Origin: Synechococcus sp. CC9616
GTDB lineage: Bacteria; Cyanobacteriota; Cyanobacteriia; PCC-6307; Cyanobiaceae
Direction: 5' to 3'
Assembly (NCBI RefSeq): GCF_000515235.1
Contig: NZ_KI911558.1
Span: forward strand, 138,588 to 202,587
Length of the DNA: 64,000 nucleotides
Below the pieces are notes generated by a model. That model was not told where the DNA came from. It ran no database searches and worked only from the letters and a program-made list of their open reading frames with translations. The position numbers and the translations under genes are program-made. Below are positions 37,368 to 46,185 of the stretch, piece after piece; positions within the stretch are counted from its first letter, which is position 1, and every line of letters starts with the position of its first letter.

Positions 37368-39221
37368 GTGACCCTCATCTCCTCACCATCGGTTGCCGGC
37401 GGTTACGCAGCTGGGAAGTCGGTCCATATCAGCGGAGCAGAGGCTCTGATGGATGCCCTTCGCCGCCATGGGGTCGACACGATTTTCGGTTACCCAGGCG
37501 GAGCCATCCTGCCGATTTACGACGCTCTCCATATCGCGGAAAGCCAGGGTTGGGTCAAGCACATCCTTGTTCGACATGAGCAGGCGGGCACCCATGCCGC
37601 CGATGCCTTTGCCCGTGCCACCGGACGGGTAGGGGTCTGTTTCGGGACGTCTGGCCCGGGTGCCACCAATCTCGTCACCGGCATCGCCACCGCCCAGATG
37701 GACTCGGTGCCGATGGTGGTGATCACCGGACAGGTTCCCCGTCCCGCCATCGGGACTGACGCTTTCCAGGAAACCGATATTTTCGGCATCACCTTGCCGA
37801 TCGTGAAGCATTCCTGGGTGGTGAGAGATCCTGCGGATCTCGGGATGATCGTTGCTCAAGCATTCCTGATTGCGTCGTCGGGTCGTCCCGGCCCCGTGTT
37901 GATCGATGTGCCCAAGGACGTGGGCCAGGAGATGTTCGATTACACGCCGGTTGAGCCCGGCTCCGTGATTCCGCAGGGCTTCAGTCAGCCTGCACCTCCA
38001 GATGATGCGGCACTCGCCGCGGCGCTCGACCTGATCGAGCAAGCCCACCGTCCCTTGCTGTACGCCGGCGGTGGAGCGATTTCCGCCGGGGTTCACGACA
38101 GCCTCAAGCTGCTGAGTGAACGCTTTCAGCTGCCGGTCACCACAACCCTGATGGGGAAGGGTGCTTTCGATGAAAACGATCCTCTTTCGGTCGGCATGCT
38201 GGGCATGCACGGCACGGCATATGCCAACTTCGCGGTGACGGAGTGTGATCTCCTGATCGCTGTTGGAGCACGTTTCGATGATCGGGTGACAGGAAAGCTC
38301 GATACCTTTGCTCCCCGCGCCAAAATCATCCACTTCGAGATCGACCCTGCAGAAATCGGCAAGAACCGCCGGGCCGATGTTGCCGTGCTCGGTGACCTCC
38401 GCTTGAGCCTGGCCAGAATCGTCGAACTGAGTCTGCAGAGATCGGTCGAGACTCGCACCAATGCCTGGTTGCAGCAGATTGAGGCCTGGAAGCAGCGCTA
38501 TCCGCTCACCATTCCACCCAAAGAAGGTGAGATCTTTCCCCAAGAGGTGTTGCTGGCCGTTCGAGATCTGGCCCCAGGTGCGATTGTCACCACCGATGTG
38601 GGGCAGCACCAGATGTGGGCTGCTCAGTACCTGCGCAATGGACCCCGTGGCTGGATCAGCAGTGCCGGTCTGGGCACGATGGGGTTCGGAATGCCAGCGG
38701 CGATGGGGGCACAGGTTGCTTGCCCTGATCAGCAGGTGGTCTGTATTGCCGGAGATGCCAGCATCCTGATGAACATTCAGGAACTAGGAACGCTGGCGGC
38801 ATATGGGATCCCAGTAAAAGTTGTGATTGTCAACAACCACTGGCAGGGGATGGTGCGTCAGTGGCAGGAGAGTTTTTACAACGAGCGCTATTCCGCCTCA
38901 GACATGTTGAACGGCATGCCTGATTTCATCGCCCTTGCCCGCGCCTTCGGCGTCGATGGCGTGAAGATCAGTTCCCGTGATGCCTTGCAATCGGATCTGG
39001 AGCGTGCCCTGTCCGCGCCTGGCCCCATGCTGATTGATGTCCATGTTCGTCGGGGTGAGAACTGCTATCCGATGGTTCCCCCCGGGAAGAGCAACGCTCA
39101 GATGGTGGGTCTGCCTGCCCATCCAGAACTGGCCATGGACACCACTCGCAACTGTTCAGCCTGTGGAGCGATCACGGCCCATGAGCATCGCTTTTGCCCT
39201 CAGTGCGGCGCCTCTCTGTGA
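37368..39221 (+). CDS. ilvB: Acetolactate synthase large subunit with C-terminal zinc ribbon
   Basis: IlvB makes acetolactate (or acetohydroxybutyrate), the first common step of branched-chain amino acid synthesis. The 617-residue thiamine-diphosphate enzyme has the catalytic Glu region LVRHEQAGTHAADAFA near 65, the FAD/regulatory core, and the ThDP motif GDASILMN...NN near 462-488. The last 24 residues contain a CxxC-x10-CxxC zinc ribbon (Cys596, 599, 610, 613), which is not part of the standard enzyme. Start is GTG 37368. The stop overlaps the next gene by 4 bases. Confidence 0.95.
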   Translation: MTLISSPSVAGGYAAGKSVHISGAEALMDALRRHGVDTIFGYPGGAILPIYDALHIAESQGWVKHILVRHEQAGTHAADAFARATGRVGVCFGTSGPGATNLVTGIATAQMDSVPMVVITGQVPRPAIGTDAFQETDIFGITLPIVKHSWVVRDPADLGMIVAQAFLIASSGRPGPVLIDVPKDVGQEMFDYTPVEPGSVIPQGFSQPAPPDDAALAAALDLIEQAHRPLLYAGGGAISAGVHDSLKLLSERFQLPVTTTLMGKGAFDENDPLSVGMLGMHGTAYANFAVTECDLLIAVGARFDDRVTGKLDTFAPRAKIIHFEIDPAEIGKNRRADVAVLGDLRLSLARIVELSLQRSVETRTNAWLQQIEAWKQRYPLTIPPKEGEIFPQEVLLAVRDLAPGAIVTTDVGQHQMWAAQYLRNGPRGWISSAGLGTMGFGMPAAMGAQVACPDQQVVCIAGDASILMNIQELGTLAAYGIPVKVVIVNNHWQGMVRQWQESFYNERYSASDMLNGMPDFIALARAFGVDGVKISSRDALQSDLERALSAPGPMLIDVHVRRGENCYPMVPPGKSNAQMVGLPAHPELAMDTTRNCSACGAITAHEHRFCPQCGASL

Positions 39222-39571
39222 TTCGTCAACTTCTGTTCGCTCTTCTTGTTCTGCTGATCGGTGTGTCACCCCTAAGCGCCGCAGAGGTGCTGCAAGTTCG
39301 AACGCCATCTCTGCTGCAGGTGGGGGATCGCAACCGCACGTACACAGTGTCTTTGCCCTGCATCGCAGTCCCTGAGAACAGCAAGGGCGAAGCTGTGGAA
39401 TGGTTGAGGCAGCAGTTGCCGCGGCGTCAACGCGTGAACCTTCGGCCTGTGGGGTCCAGTGATGGTCAGCTTGTGGCAAGGGTGATACCGATCGGTTCCG
39501 AGATCGATCTCAGCTCCGGGCTAATCGCAGCAGGTCTTGCCTCCGATAGCTGCTCCGGGGAGACGGCCTGA
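39218..39571 (+). CDS. Exported SNase-like (thermonuclease-fold) small protein
   Basis: From GTG 39218 (overlapping the ilvB stop, GTGA) the product is 117 residues: a signal peptide (about 1-22, ending LSAA) followed by a short domain with VLQVRTPSLLQVGDRNRTY, LPCIAVPENSKGEAVEWLR and VNLRPVGSSDGQLVARVI. This pattern follows the staphylococcal-nuclease/TNase fold (strand-turn, then RPVG-type loop), but the acidic and Arg catalytic residues are not all evident, so nuclease activity is uncertain. It is co-directional with ilvB. Confidence 0.6.
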   Translation: MIRQLLFALLVLLIGVSPLSAAEVLQVRTPSLLQVGDRNRTYTVSLPCIAVPENSKGEAVEWLRQQLPRRQRVNLRPVGSSDGQLVARVIPIGSEIDLSSGLIAAGLASDSCSGETA

Positions 39572-39778
39572 GTGGCGGATAATCGCATCGCACGGGGCAT
39601 TGTTCTGGTGCCGTGTCTGCTTCTCGGGGGAGCGTTTCTGGCCACTGCCGTCTGGGGCCAAGGTCCTGCTTCCGATAATCGATTCTTGGCAGTGGCCATC
39701 GGAATTGGCTTGCTGCTTGCGGGTGGTTTATCTCAGTTGAGCGCAGATCCTGCAGATGCTGAGAACTCAGAACAATGA
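39572..39778 (+). CDS. Small two-span membrane protein, unknown
   Basis: The 68-residue product starts at GTG 39572, directly after the upstream stop, and has two hydrophobic helices (about 9-28 and 38-55) and an acidic tail. No family recognised. The tight spacing to the SNase-like gene suggests one transcript from ilvB onward. Confidence 0.6.
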   Translation: MADNRIARGIVLVPCLLLGGAFLATAVWGQGPASDNRFLAVAIGIGLLLAGGLSQLSADPADAENSEQ

Positions 39779-40193
39779 TTGTGAGCCGTCGTTGAATCAA
39801 CCCAGAATTGTCACATTGAGGATTTGTTTGTTCTGATCGCATGGCCTCTTGGGTTGTCTGTTGATGACAAACTTGCCGTAATTAGGTTATGCCTTCCTTT
39901 GTCGTAGATGCTCCTGAGTAACATCAAGCATCGAAAATAAGTTCCGCTTGTATGTAGCCAGGTCCATTCGGGAAGGTTAAATCCTTTAAGAGCTTGATAT
40001 CTGAGCCATAAGCCTTGTCAAGACATGCGGCGACTCGATTGATGAGCATGAATCGGGTCGTTTTTTGAGCGAATCTGATGATCAGCATCACAGTTGCGGG
40101 TTCAACGTCTGGTCACAATCCAGGACGAGTCAGAGAGCACTTCTTATCTTGTTTGGGTTTGGTTTCGTTTTCCCCTTTCCCCCGCTCGCTTCC
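39779..40193. promoter_or_regulatory. 415-bp intergenic region with a strong terminator, possible small RNA
   Basis: This gap is AT-richer than the flanking genes. It holds a strong plus-strand terminator at 40031-40066 far (about 250 bp) downstream of the last gene stop, which would fit either a long 3' untranslated region or a separate small RNA between about 39850 and 40066. No Yfr1 motif was seen, and no clear promoter can be defended. The last 130 bp before 40194 should carry the promoter of the next gene. Confidence 0.45.
40031..40066 (+). terminator. Rho-independent terminator (plus strand)
   Basis: Arms 40031-40040 and 40051-40060 pair over 10 bases with one G-T pair and a 10-base loop, followed directly by six T residues (40061-40066). 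This is the clearest intrinsic terminator in the plus strand of the window. Confidence 0.9.
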
Positions 40194-41501
40194 ATGACCC
40201 CTCAGCAGGCCAGTGCCGCTCCAGAGCAGGATGAGGATCATCAGGACAACGACGCCCTCAACAGGTCTGCATCGGCTTCAAGGGTTGCCGCTCTTCAGCA
40301 CACTCTGCGACGCGGAGCTCGAGGGCTGAAGCAATGGCCACTGCTCAGCTGGACTTGCATCGCCGCCAGTTTGATCGGTTGCCAATCACTCCTCACCAGC
40401 GGACTCAACCATCCACGGATCACCGTGATGCTGCCGCTTGGTCCAGGAGATGAGCAGCTGCGTCAGCAGTTCCTGCGCGGCTTCACGATTGGCGAGGACA
40501 GCGTCAAAGCGTGTTCCGTGTCGCTGCCAGCTGCCTCTTGGCTCGGCCTCCCGCCTGACACCTCGCCGGCCGATGTCCTCCTCAAAGAGATTGATCAGCA
40601 ATTGCTTGTGGCTCCGCCGGGCGCTGATCTGCGGGCCTTCGGCCGGCTGGCGAAAGCCAGGGACCTCAGTGTTCTGCTGCCTTTTCAGCGCGGTGGATCA
40701 CTGGGACGTCTGGCCAGCCTTGAAGGCAGCGAACGCCTCTGGCCTCTGGTCCCATCTCGCAGGGAGGATCTCAAGGCCATTGCAGCGGCCTCCCTCAGCA
40801 ACGGCTGGGACTGGGCGATGGTTGTCCGGGATCCTGATTCCCTGGAATCGTCGGAGGCCGAGACCTTCGTTGAGCTGTTTTTCGATGGCGGTGGCGCTGT
40901 GAAGTCCTACACGCGCAGTGATATCCAATCCGTTGACCCAGAGGATGACGCTGCCTTCCAGAGATTCTCTGAGGACATGCTCTGGTCCCGTGTTCCAACC
41001 ATGGTTGTTGCTGCTGACCCAAACGGTGACCTCGCCCGCAAACTTCTGGATGCTCAGAGCAAGGCTGAATTCGGCATCGAACGCCCTTCGGTGCCCAACT
41101 GGGTTTGGATCAGTGGCAGCACTGTGCTTGGGGAGATGTCCCAACAGCCATGGCAACAGCTCGGTCTGAGGCATGCTGCGCGCGGTGACGGTTGGTCCTC
41201 CTTCGCCAAAGCCTTCGAAAGTCGCTGGGGAGATCAGCCCACGTTGCTCGAAGCGTCCGGCTACGACACTGCTCGCGTTCTGGCCCTGGCCGGAACGGCA
41301 CCACCACCCCTTTCAAAAGAGGGGACCCCTGATGCGATGGGTTGGGTGGACCCTGATGCAAAGCCCGTCCCCCTCTGCAAAGGCTTCCAGATGCGTCAGC
41401 AGGGCAAGTCGCTTCGGATCCCCGCGGCGGCGAGTGATTTTCGCTTGCAACCAGGCCAGGCACCCTCGGGTTCAGCCATGGCCGGATTGATCAGGGGGTG
41501 A
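40194..41501 (+). CDS. Putative periplasmic-binding-fold lipoprotein
   Basis: The 435-residue product starts at ATG 40194. An acidic and polar N-terminus of about 48 residues precedes a hydrophobic stretch ending in SLIGC (Cys63), a lipobox-like signal. The rest alternates alpha/beta (ITVMLPLGPGDEQLRQQFLRG, then VLLPFQRGG and MVVRDPDSL), the pattern of type 1 periplasmic-binding proteins such as branched-chain amino acid binding proteins or LpoA-like lipoproteins. No transporter genes are adjacent. An upstream TTG at 40065 is unlikely because it overlaps the terminator. Confidence 0.6.
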   Translation: MTPQQASAAPEQDEDHQDNDALNRSASASRVAALQHTLRRGARGLKQWPLLSWTCIAASLIGCQSLLTSGLNHPRITVMLPLGPGDEQLRQQFLRGFTIGEDSVKACSVSLPAASWLGLPPDTSPADVLLKEIDQQLLVAPPGADLRAFGRLAKARDLSVLLPFQRGGSLGRLASLEGSERLWPLVPSRREDLKAIAAASLSNGWDWAMVVRDPDSLESSEAETFVELFFDGGGAVKSYTRSDIQSVDPEDDAAFQRFSEDMLWSRVPTMVVAADPNGDLARKLLDAQSKAEFGIERPSVPNWVWISGSTVLGEMSQQPWQQLGLRHAARGDGWSSFAKAFESRWGDQPTLLEASGYDTARVLALAGTAPPPLSKEGTPDAMGWVDPDAKPVPLCKGFQMRQQGKSLRIPAAASDFRLQPGQAPSGSAMAGLIRG

Positions 41502-41539
41502 TGGTCTGATCCAATGATCTGTAAGGGGGATGGGATCGA

Positions 41540-43198
41540 ATGCTGAGACTGAGTGAACTTCGCCTCCCCCTTGATCACAGTTCCGATGCCCTTCAGCAGA
41601 AGGTTCTGAGTCAGCTCCGCATCCCAGCTGAGCGGCTTCACAAGATTGAGCTGGTGAAACGGAGCATTGATGCGCGCCGTCGGGACCGTATTCAGCTGGT
41701 TTACAGCGTGGATGTTGAGGTGGAAGGCGAAGCTTCGCTGCTACGCCGTTATCGCGGCAAAGCTCAAATTCGTCAGGCTCCCGATACGCGCTACAGGCTG
41801 ACGGCAAAGGCTTCGCCTGAGTCCCTGAAACAACGACCGGTGGTGGTGGGAGCTGGACCCTGTGGCTATTTCGCAGCCCTTTTGTTGGCTCAGATGGGCT
41901 TCAAGCCACTGCTGCTTGAGCGGGGGCAACCTGTGAAACAGCGCACGCTTCAGACGTTTGGCTTCTGGCGGGGTCGTTTGCCGTTCGAGCCCGAATCAAA
42001 TGCGCAATTTGGCGAGGGCGGTGCCGGGACCTTTTCCGATGGCAAGCTTTACAGCCAGATCAGTGATCCTGAGCACTACGGCCGCAAGGTTCTCGAGGAG
42101 CTGGTGGCCTGCGGAGCCAGTGAAGAGATCCTGACGATGCACCGTCCCCACATCGGCACCTTCAAGCTCGCCACGGTGGTTCGTGGGCTGAGATCCCGCA
42201 TTGAAGACCTCGGCGGCGAGGTGCGTTTTTCCAGTCGCGTTGAAGGGTTGCTCTTAGCTCCTTCGGATGGGGGAAAGCCCCATCAACTGGTCGGGCTTCG
42301 AATGGCAGACGGGCAGGAGATTCCCTGCCGTCACTGCGTGCTGGCGCCTGGCCACTCAGCCCGCGACGTTTTTCTGATGCTGGAGCGGATCGGTGTGCAA
42401 CTGGAGCGCAAACCGTTTTCCGTGGGTTTTCGCATCGAGCATCCCCAACCCTTGATTGATCAAGCTCGCTGGGGACCCATGGCGGGGCATCCCCGTCTCG
42501 GGGCCGCTGAATACAAGCTCGTTCACCACGCCAGCAATGGCCGCTGCGTTTACAGCTTCTGCATGTGCCCCGGGGGGTTCGTGGTGGGGGCAACCTCCGA
42601 GCCAGGCAAGGTTGTGACCAACGGCATGAGCCAGCACTCCCGCAATGAACGCAATGCCAACAGCGGCCTGGTGGTTTCGATCGAACAGGACGACCTTGCC
42701 CCCTATGAACGACATCCCGGGGACTCTCTTGCGGGGATCGCCCTGCAACGTGATCTGGAGGAGAGGGCCTTCTGTCTTGGAGGTTCCAGTTATGCCGCCC
42801 CTGTGCAGCGCCTCGAGGATTTCCTTGCGGCGCGACCGTCGAAACAGCTCGGCAGCATTACCGCCTCGTATCAGCCGGGTGTGACACCGACAGACCTTGG
42901 CTCGGCTTTGCCGTCCGTCCTGATTTCGGCCCTTCGGGAGGCTTTACCGGCCTTTGGACGACGCTTGCAGGGATATGACCACCCCGATGCCGTTCTCACT
43001 GCGGTGGAGACCCGGACCTCCTCACCTGTTCGGATTGCAAGGGACAGTGAGCTGGAGTCGTTGAACACGCATGGATTGATTCCTGCTGGGGAGGGGGCTG
43101 GCTATGCCGGCGGAATCCTCTCGGCGGGGATTGATGGCATCCGGGCTGCGGAAGCCCTCGCCCTTCAGCTGCTCGATGGTGCTGGTATCGCGGCCTGA
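41540..43198 (+). CDS. FAD-dependent dehydrogenase (COG2509 type)
   Basis: The 552-residue flavoprotein has an N-terminal 90-residue domain, then the FAD-binding VVVGAGPCGYFAALLLAQMG (residues about 101-120), the FGEGGAGTFSDGKLYSQI signature of the COG2509 group, and a C-terminal flavin motif LIPAGEGAGYAGGILSAGIDG. Members are uncharacterised oxidoreductases, common in cyanobacteria and plastids. The substrate is unknown. It overlaps the convergent laccase-domain gene by 34 bp. Confidence 0.85.
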   Translation: MLRLSELRLPLDHSSDALQQKVLSQLRIPAERLHKIELVKRSIDARRRDRIQLVYSVDVEVEGEASLLRRYRGKAQIRQAPDTRYRLTAKASPESLKQRPVVVGAGPCGYFAALLLAQMGFKPLLLERGQPVKQRTLQTFGFWRGRLPFEPESNAQFGEGGAGTFSDGKLYSQISDPEHYGRKVLEELVACGASEEILTMHRPHIGTFKLATVVRGLRSRIEDLGGEVRFSSRVEGLLLAPSDGGKPHQLVGLRMADGQEIPCRHCVLAPGHSARDVFLMLERIGVQLERKPFSVGFRIEHPQPLIDQARWGPMAGHPRLGAAEYKLVHHASNGRCVYSFCMCPGGFVVGATSEPGKVVTNGMSQHSRNERNANSGLVVSIEQDDLAPYERHPGDSLAGIALQRDLEERAFCLGGSSYAAPVQRLEDFLAARPSKQLGSITASYQPGVTPTDLGSALPSVLISALREALPAFGRRLQGYDHPDAVLTAVETRTSSPVRIARDSELESLNTHGLIPAGEGAGYAGGILSAGIDGIRAAEALALQLLDGAGIAA

Positions 43199-44007
43199 CT
43201 CACGATCCCGCTCCACTGGACAGCTTTCACCTGATCACGTCTCCAGGAGTGGAAGAGTTCAGGGTGTGCGTGCGTGCAGAACGGGCATTGGGCGATCCGC
43301 TCGTGCGGTAGTCCCTCCGCAAGAAGTTGCTGCGTTGCTGCACCACGGATGTCGAGGCGGTGCTTCTCTGGCCCTTGATCCTCCAGTAATGAACCGGCTT
43401 CTCGAAGCTCTCCCATGCGTTTCGGGCGGTCCTCAGCCTCTTGGTTCAGGCTGTCGCAGATGGCATCCACCACGTCCTGACCAACCTGGTAACGCTCGCC
43501 GCTTACGGCCGGTCCAAGGGCCACCAGCATGGTTTCTCGTTTCGCACCGAGCCTTTCAAGACGTTGGATTGCTTCGGGCAAGATCCTCGCGGCCACGCCT
43601 CTCCAGCCGGCGTGGCATGCGGCCGCATGCCCGGTGCCAGGGTCAGCGATCAGCACCGGCGTGCAATCGGCCCCGCAGACCCAGAGGCTTTGACCGCCAC
43701 GGTTGCTGATCAATCCGTCCGCCTCCGGCCATGGTGCCTGGGATGCCTCGCTGGCGTTCAGCACAAGTCCGCTGTGGATCTGTTGAGGCCTGTGCACGCT
43801 CACCCCGGCGCTGATGTAGCCAACCAGCTCATCAGGCCCGCGGCCATGCCAAAGGCGAGTGAAGAAGCCATGCTCGAACCCCTCTTCCGTCAGCAGATCG
43901 GACTGCAGGTAGTAGCCGCCATAACACCCCACCCATGTCCAGCCATCAAGGGTGTTGAAGCTGCTGTCTGGTCGCTGGAACGGGTCGCTGGAGGTCAAGA
44001 TCCTCAA
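43165..44007 (-). CDS. Laccase-domain (YfiH/PgeF) family protein
   Basis: The 280-residue protein matches the YfiH/LACC1 family, with VCGADCTPVLIADPGTGHAAACHAGWRG-type motif (key residues CxxC-less CGADC and HAGWRGV at about 160-188) and the C-terminal FCTHAHPELFHSWRRD region. Family members act on purine nucleosides (phosphorylase/deaminase activity) or, in E. coli, correct peptidoglycan precursors. The exact reaction here is unknown. A 4-bp overlap with the Tab2-like gene implies co-translation. Confidence 0.83.
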   Translation of the reverse strand: MRILTSSDPFQRPDSSFNTLDGWTWVGCYGGYYLQSDLLTEEGFEHGFFTRLWHGRGPDELVGYISAGVSVHRPQQIHSGLVLNASEASQAPWPEADGLISNRGGQSLWVCGADCTPVLIADPGTGHAAACHAGWRGVAARILPEAIQRLERLGAKRETMLVALGPAVSGERYQVGQDVVDAICDSLNQEAEDRPKRMGELREAGSLLEDQGPEKHRLDIRGAATQQLLAEGLPHERIAQCPFCTHAHPELFHSWRRDQVKAVQWSGIVSQAAIPAPSSS

Positions 44008-44885
44008 AGCATGGGCACATCACGCATCATCCAGAAGCCGGCGAACGACTGCTCCTCAGGATTGGTCTGGATGGCAATGAATTGGAGCCCTTTCACCTGC
44101 TCCCTGGCTTTTGTGAACGCCATGTCGATGTCGTTGGCGGCATTCGCCTCGAGATCACTCACGAGCCATCGGTCGTCCTGACCAGCTTCCAGAACAAGCT
44201 GCCGTCGGTCCAGCATCAGCCGCACCGGCTCAAGACCTCCCAGCCATCCCGCAACCGCCAAGGCTCTGGACTGGCTGAACAGGCGCAGGCCGGGAACGGA
44301 CGCGTCATCGTCAATGTCGTCCGGGACAGGGATCAGGCCGCTGAAATCCATCGGCCAGCTTTTGGCTTCCCGCAGCAGTCCCGCCGGGAGTGCTGCCCAG
44401 CTCCAGGCATCACCCTGGGCGGCTTCAGGGAGCGGTACTGGGGGAGCAGGCACCGTTGCGGGAGGTGGGGCGAGTGGGCCGGCCATGAATCCCTTCTCTT
44501 GGGGATAAACCAGTTGTTCTCGTTCCGTGAGCCAATCGAGCAGGGCGTAGGTGCGCCGACTGGCAATCATCTCGAGATCGAGCTCAGCGGCCGCCCGTTG
44601 AACCATCGTGCGCATGGAGCTTCGCCAGCACCGCAGCCGAAGCGGTCGCCCCCATCCCTGGCTTTCAGCATCGGCGACGGCCTCGTTCAGGGCTGCAGCC
44701 AGCCACAGCGAATTCACTTCACCGGAGGGACAGCACCGCACGAATTGGAAAAGGCTTCCATCGCCGAAAGCCGGTGGCGTTGTCGTGATCAGCAGTTCCC
44801 AGCGCTTGCGTCCGTCCTCCTGGAGGATCGGACGGGAGTAGAAGTCGAGCTCCCAGTCCGTCCCAGTCTTGGCAGGGGATCTCAT
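44004..44885 (-). CDS. Tab2/Atab2-like RNA-binding protein (DUF1092)
   Basis: The 293-residue protein resembles Tab2/Atab2, which in algae and plants is needed to translate photosystem I psaB mRNA and PSI/PSII assembly. Conserved stretches include WELDFYSRPILQEDGRKRWELL at about 11-32 and the terminal FAGFWMMRDVPML. A proline/alanine-rich linker (about 139-157) separates two halves. In cyanobacteria the role is probably photosystem biogenesis; inferred. It is between the S1-domain gene and the laccase-domain gene with 4-bp overlaps. Confidence 0.85.
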   Translation of the reverse strand: MRSPAKTGTDWELDFYSRPILQEDGRKRWELLITTTPPAFGDGSLFQFVRCCPSGEVNSLWLAAALNEAVADAESQGWGRPLRLRCWRSSMRTMVQRAAAELDLEMIASRRTYALLDWLTEREQLVYPQEKGFMAGPLAPPPATVPAPPVPLPEAAQGDAWSWAALPAGLLREAKSWPMDFSGLIPVPDDIDDDASVPGLRLFSQSRALAVAGWLGGLEPVRLMLDRRQLVLEAGQDDRWLVSDLEANAANDIDMAFTKAREQVKGLQFIAIQTNPEEQSFAGFWMMRDVPML

Positions 44886-46138
44886 TCAGCAGCCTGTTCC
44901 TGTTGCTGAAGCACGCTCTGGGCACGTGCGGCGCGATCTTCCGCCTCCGCCATCACCTTTTCTTTCTCCACCAGCAGCTCCCCTGGTGGACCCTCCAGCA
45001 GCGCGGTGTTCAGAGCGATCCGGCCACGGCCAGGATCCAGTTCGGTGATCATCGCCTTCACCCGGTCCCCCTGATCGAAGACCTCACGGATGGAGCGCAG
45101 GCTGCCATTGGTGATCACGGACTGATGCAACAGACCGCTGACACCGCCAAGGTCGATGAACAGCCCATAGGGCTTGACCGCAGCGACCTGACCCTCAACC
45201 AACTCGCCGACCTTCAGTTCCTGGAAACGGGCAGCCGTGGCAGCCCGTTTTTCGGAGAGCACAAGTTTGCGGGTCTCCGAGTTCACCTCGAGGAAGGCGA
45301 CACCAAGCGTTTTGCCGACGAGCTCCTGATGGTTCTCACCGTTCTGGAGCTGGGAGCGGGGGATGAAGCCCCGCAATCCCTCGAGATCGCAGGTGACACC
45401 CCCGCGGTTGAAGCCGTTGACGATCACCTGGACGACAAGGCCCTGCTTTTCCATCTCCTTGACCTTGTCCCAGCTCTTGCGCAGGGCCAGCGCACGGCAG
45501 CTGATGGTGACCATCCCATCAGCGTTCTGCTCGCGGGTGACCAGCACCTCCACCTCGAGACCCTTTGGAAAGCGCTCGCGGAAGTTGGTAATGACACCAA
45601 GGCCCGCTTCGCTCTTGGGCATGAACCCAGGAGCCTTACCCCCGATATCCACGTAAACACCATCACTCTCCAGCCCGATCACCTTGCCTTTGACCACTTC
45701 TCCAGTGGTGCCAACCGGTTCGTTTTCATCAAGGGCTGCCAGAAAGGCATCCTCATCGAAGTCGAAATCATCAACACTTCTCGGCCCCCCTGGATCGTCC
45801 CGCCGGGAGGGCTTCTGATCCGGCGCGCCGAGCAGATCAGCCATGGTCATGCCGTCCATGGCGCCCATATCAAAAAGCTCCTCATCGCCAGAGGAGTCCG
45901 TCGCTGAACCATCGGACGGCCGCGTCGGCGCTGTCAGTCCGGCAGCCTCCTCGAGTTTGCGGGCCTTCTCAGCAGCGGCTTCGGCAGCCTTTCTGGCTTC
46001 AGCAGCTTCGCGCTCGAGACGCTCCTGTTCTTCCTGCCGCCGATTGATCTGCATCACCTGCAGCGGCTTACGGGTCGTATCGACAGCCGGTTTCGCTGGC
46101 TTGGGCCTGTTGGGCTGCGGACTGCCGGCTGACGCCAT
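44882..46138 (-). CDS. S1-domain RNA-binding protein (ribosomal protein S1 homologue)
   Basis: The 418-residue protein has a long disordered/coiled N-terminus (residues 1-135, with a Glu/Ala/Arg-rich helix about 35-65) followed by three S1 repeats: GEVVKGKVIGLESDGVYVDI (about 142), a central QGLVVQVIVNGFNRGG-type repeat (about 235) and GELVEGQVAAVKPYGLFIDL (about 308). It is a second, S1-like protein (related to Rps1b/Nbp1) rather than standard ribosomal S1. It may bind mRNA for translation or decay. The downstream Tab2-like neighbour fits an mRNA role. Confidence 0.83.
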   Translation of the reverse strand: MASAGSPQPNRPKPAKPAVDTTRKPLQVMQINRRQEEQERLEREAAEARKAAEAAAEKARKLEEAAGLTAPTRPSDGSATDSSGDEELFDMGAMDGMTMADLLGAPDQKPSRRDDPGGPRSVDDFDFDEDAFLAALDENEPVGTTGEVVKGKVIGLESDGVYVDIGGKAPGFMPKSEAGLGVITNFRERFPKGLEVEVLVTREQNADGMVTISCRALALRKSWDKVKEMEKQGLVVQVIVNGFNRGGVTCDLEGLRGFIPRSQLQNGENHQELVGKTLGVAFLEVNSETRKLVLSEKRAATAARFQELKVGELVEGQVAAVKPYGLFIDLGGVSGLLHQSVITNGSLRSIREVFDQGDRVKAMITELDPGRGRIALNTALLEGPPGELLVEKEKVMAEAEDRAARAQSVLQQQEQAAE

Positions 46139-46185
46139 GGACCAATCGGGGTCATCGATCGACCAGTCTGACAGTCAGGGCGAGA

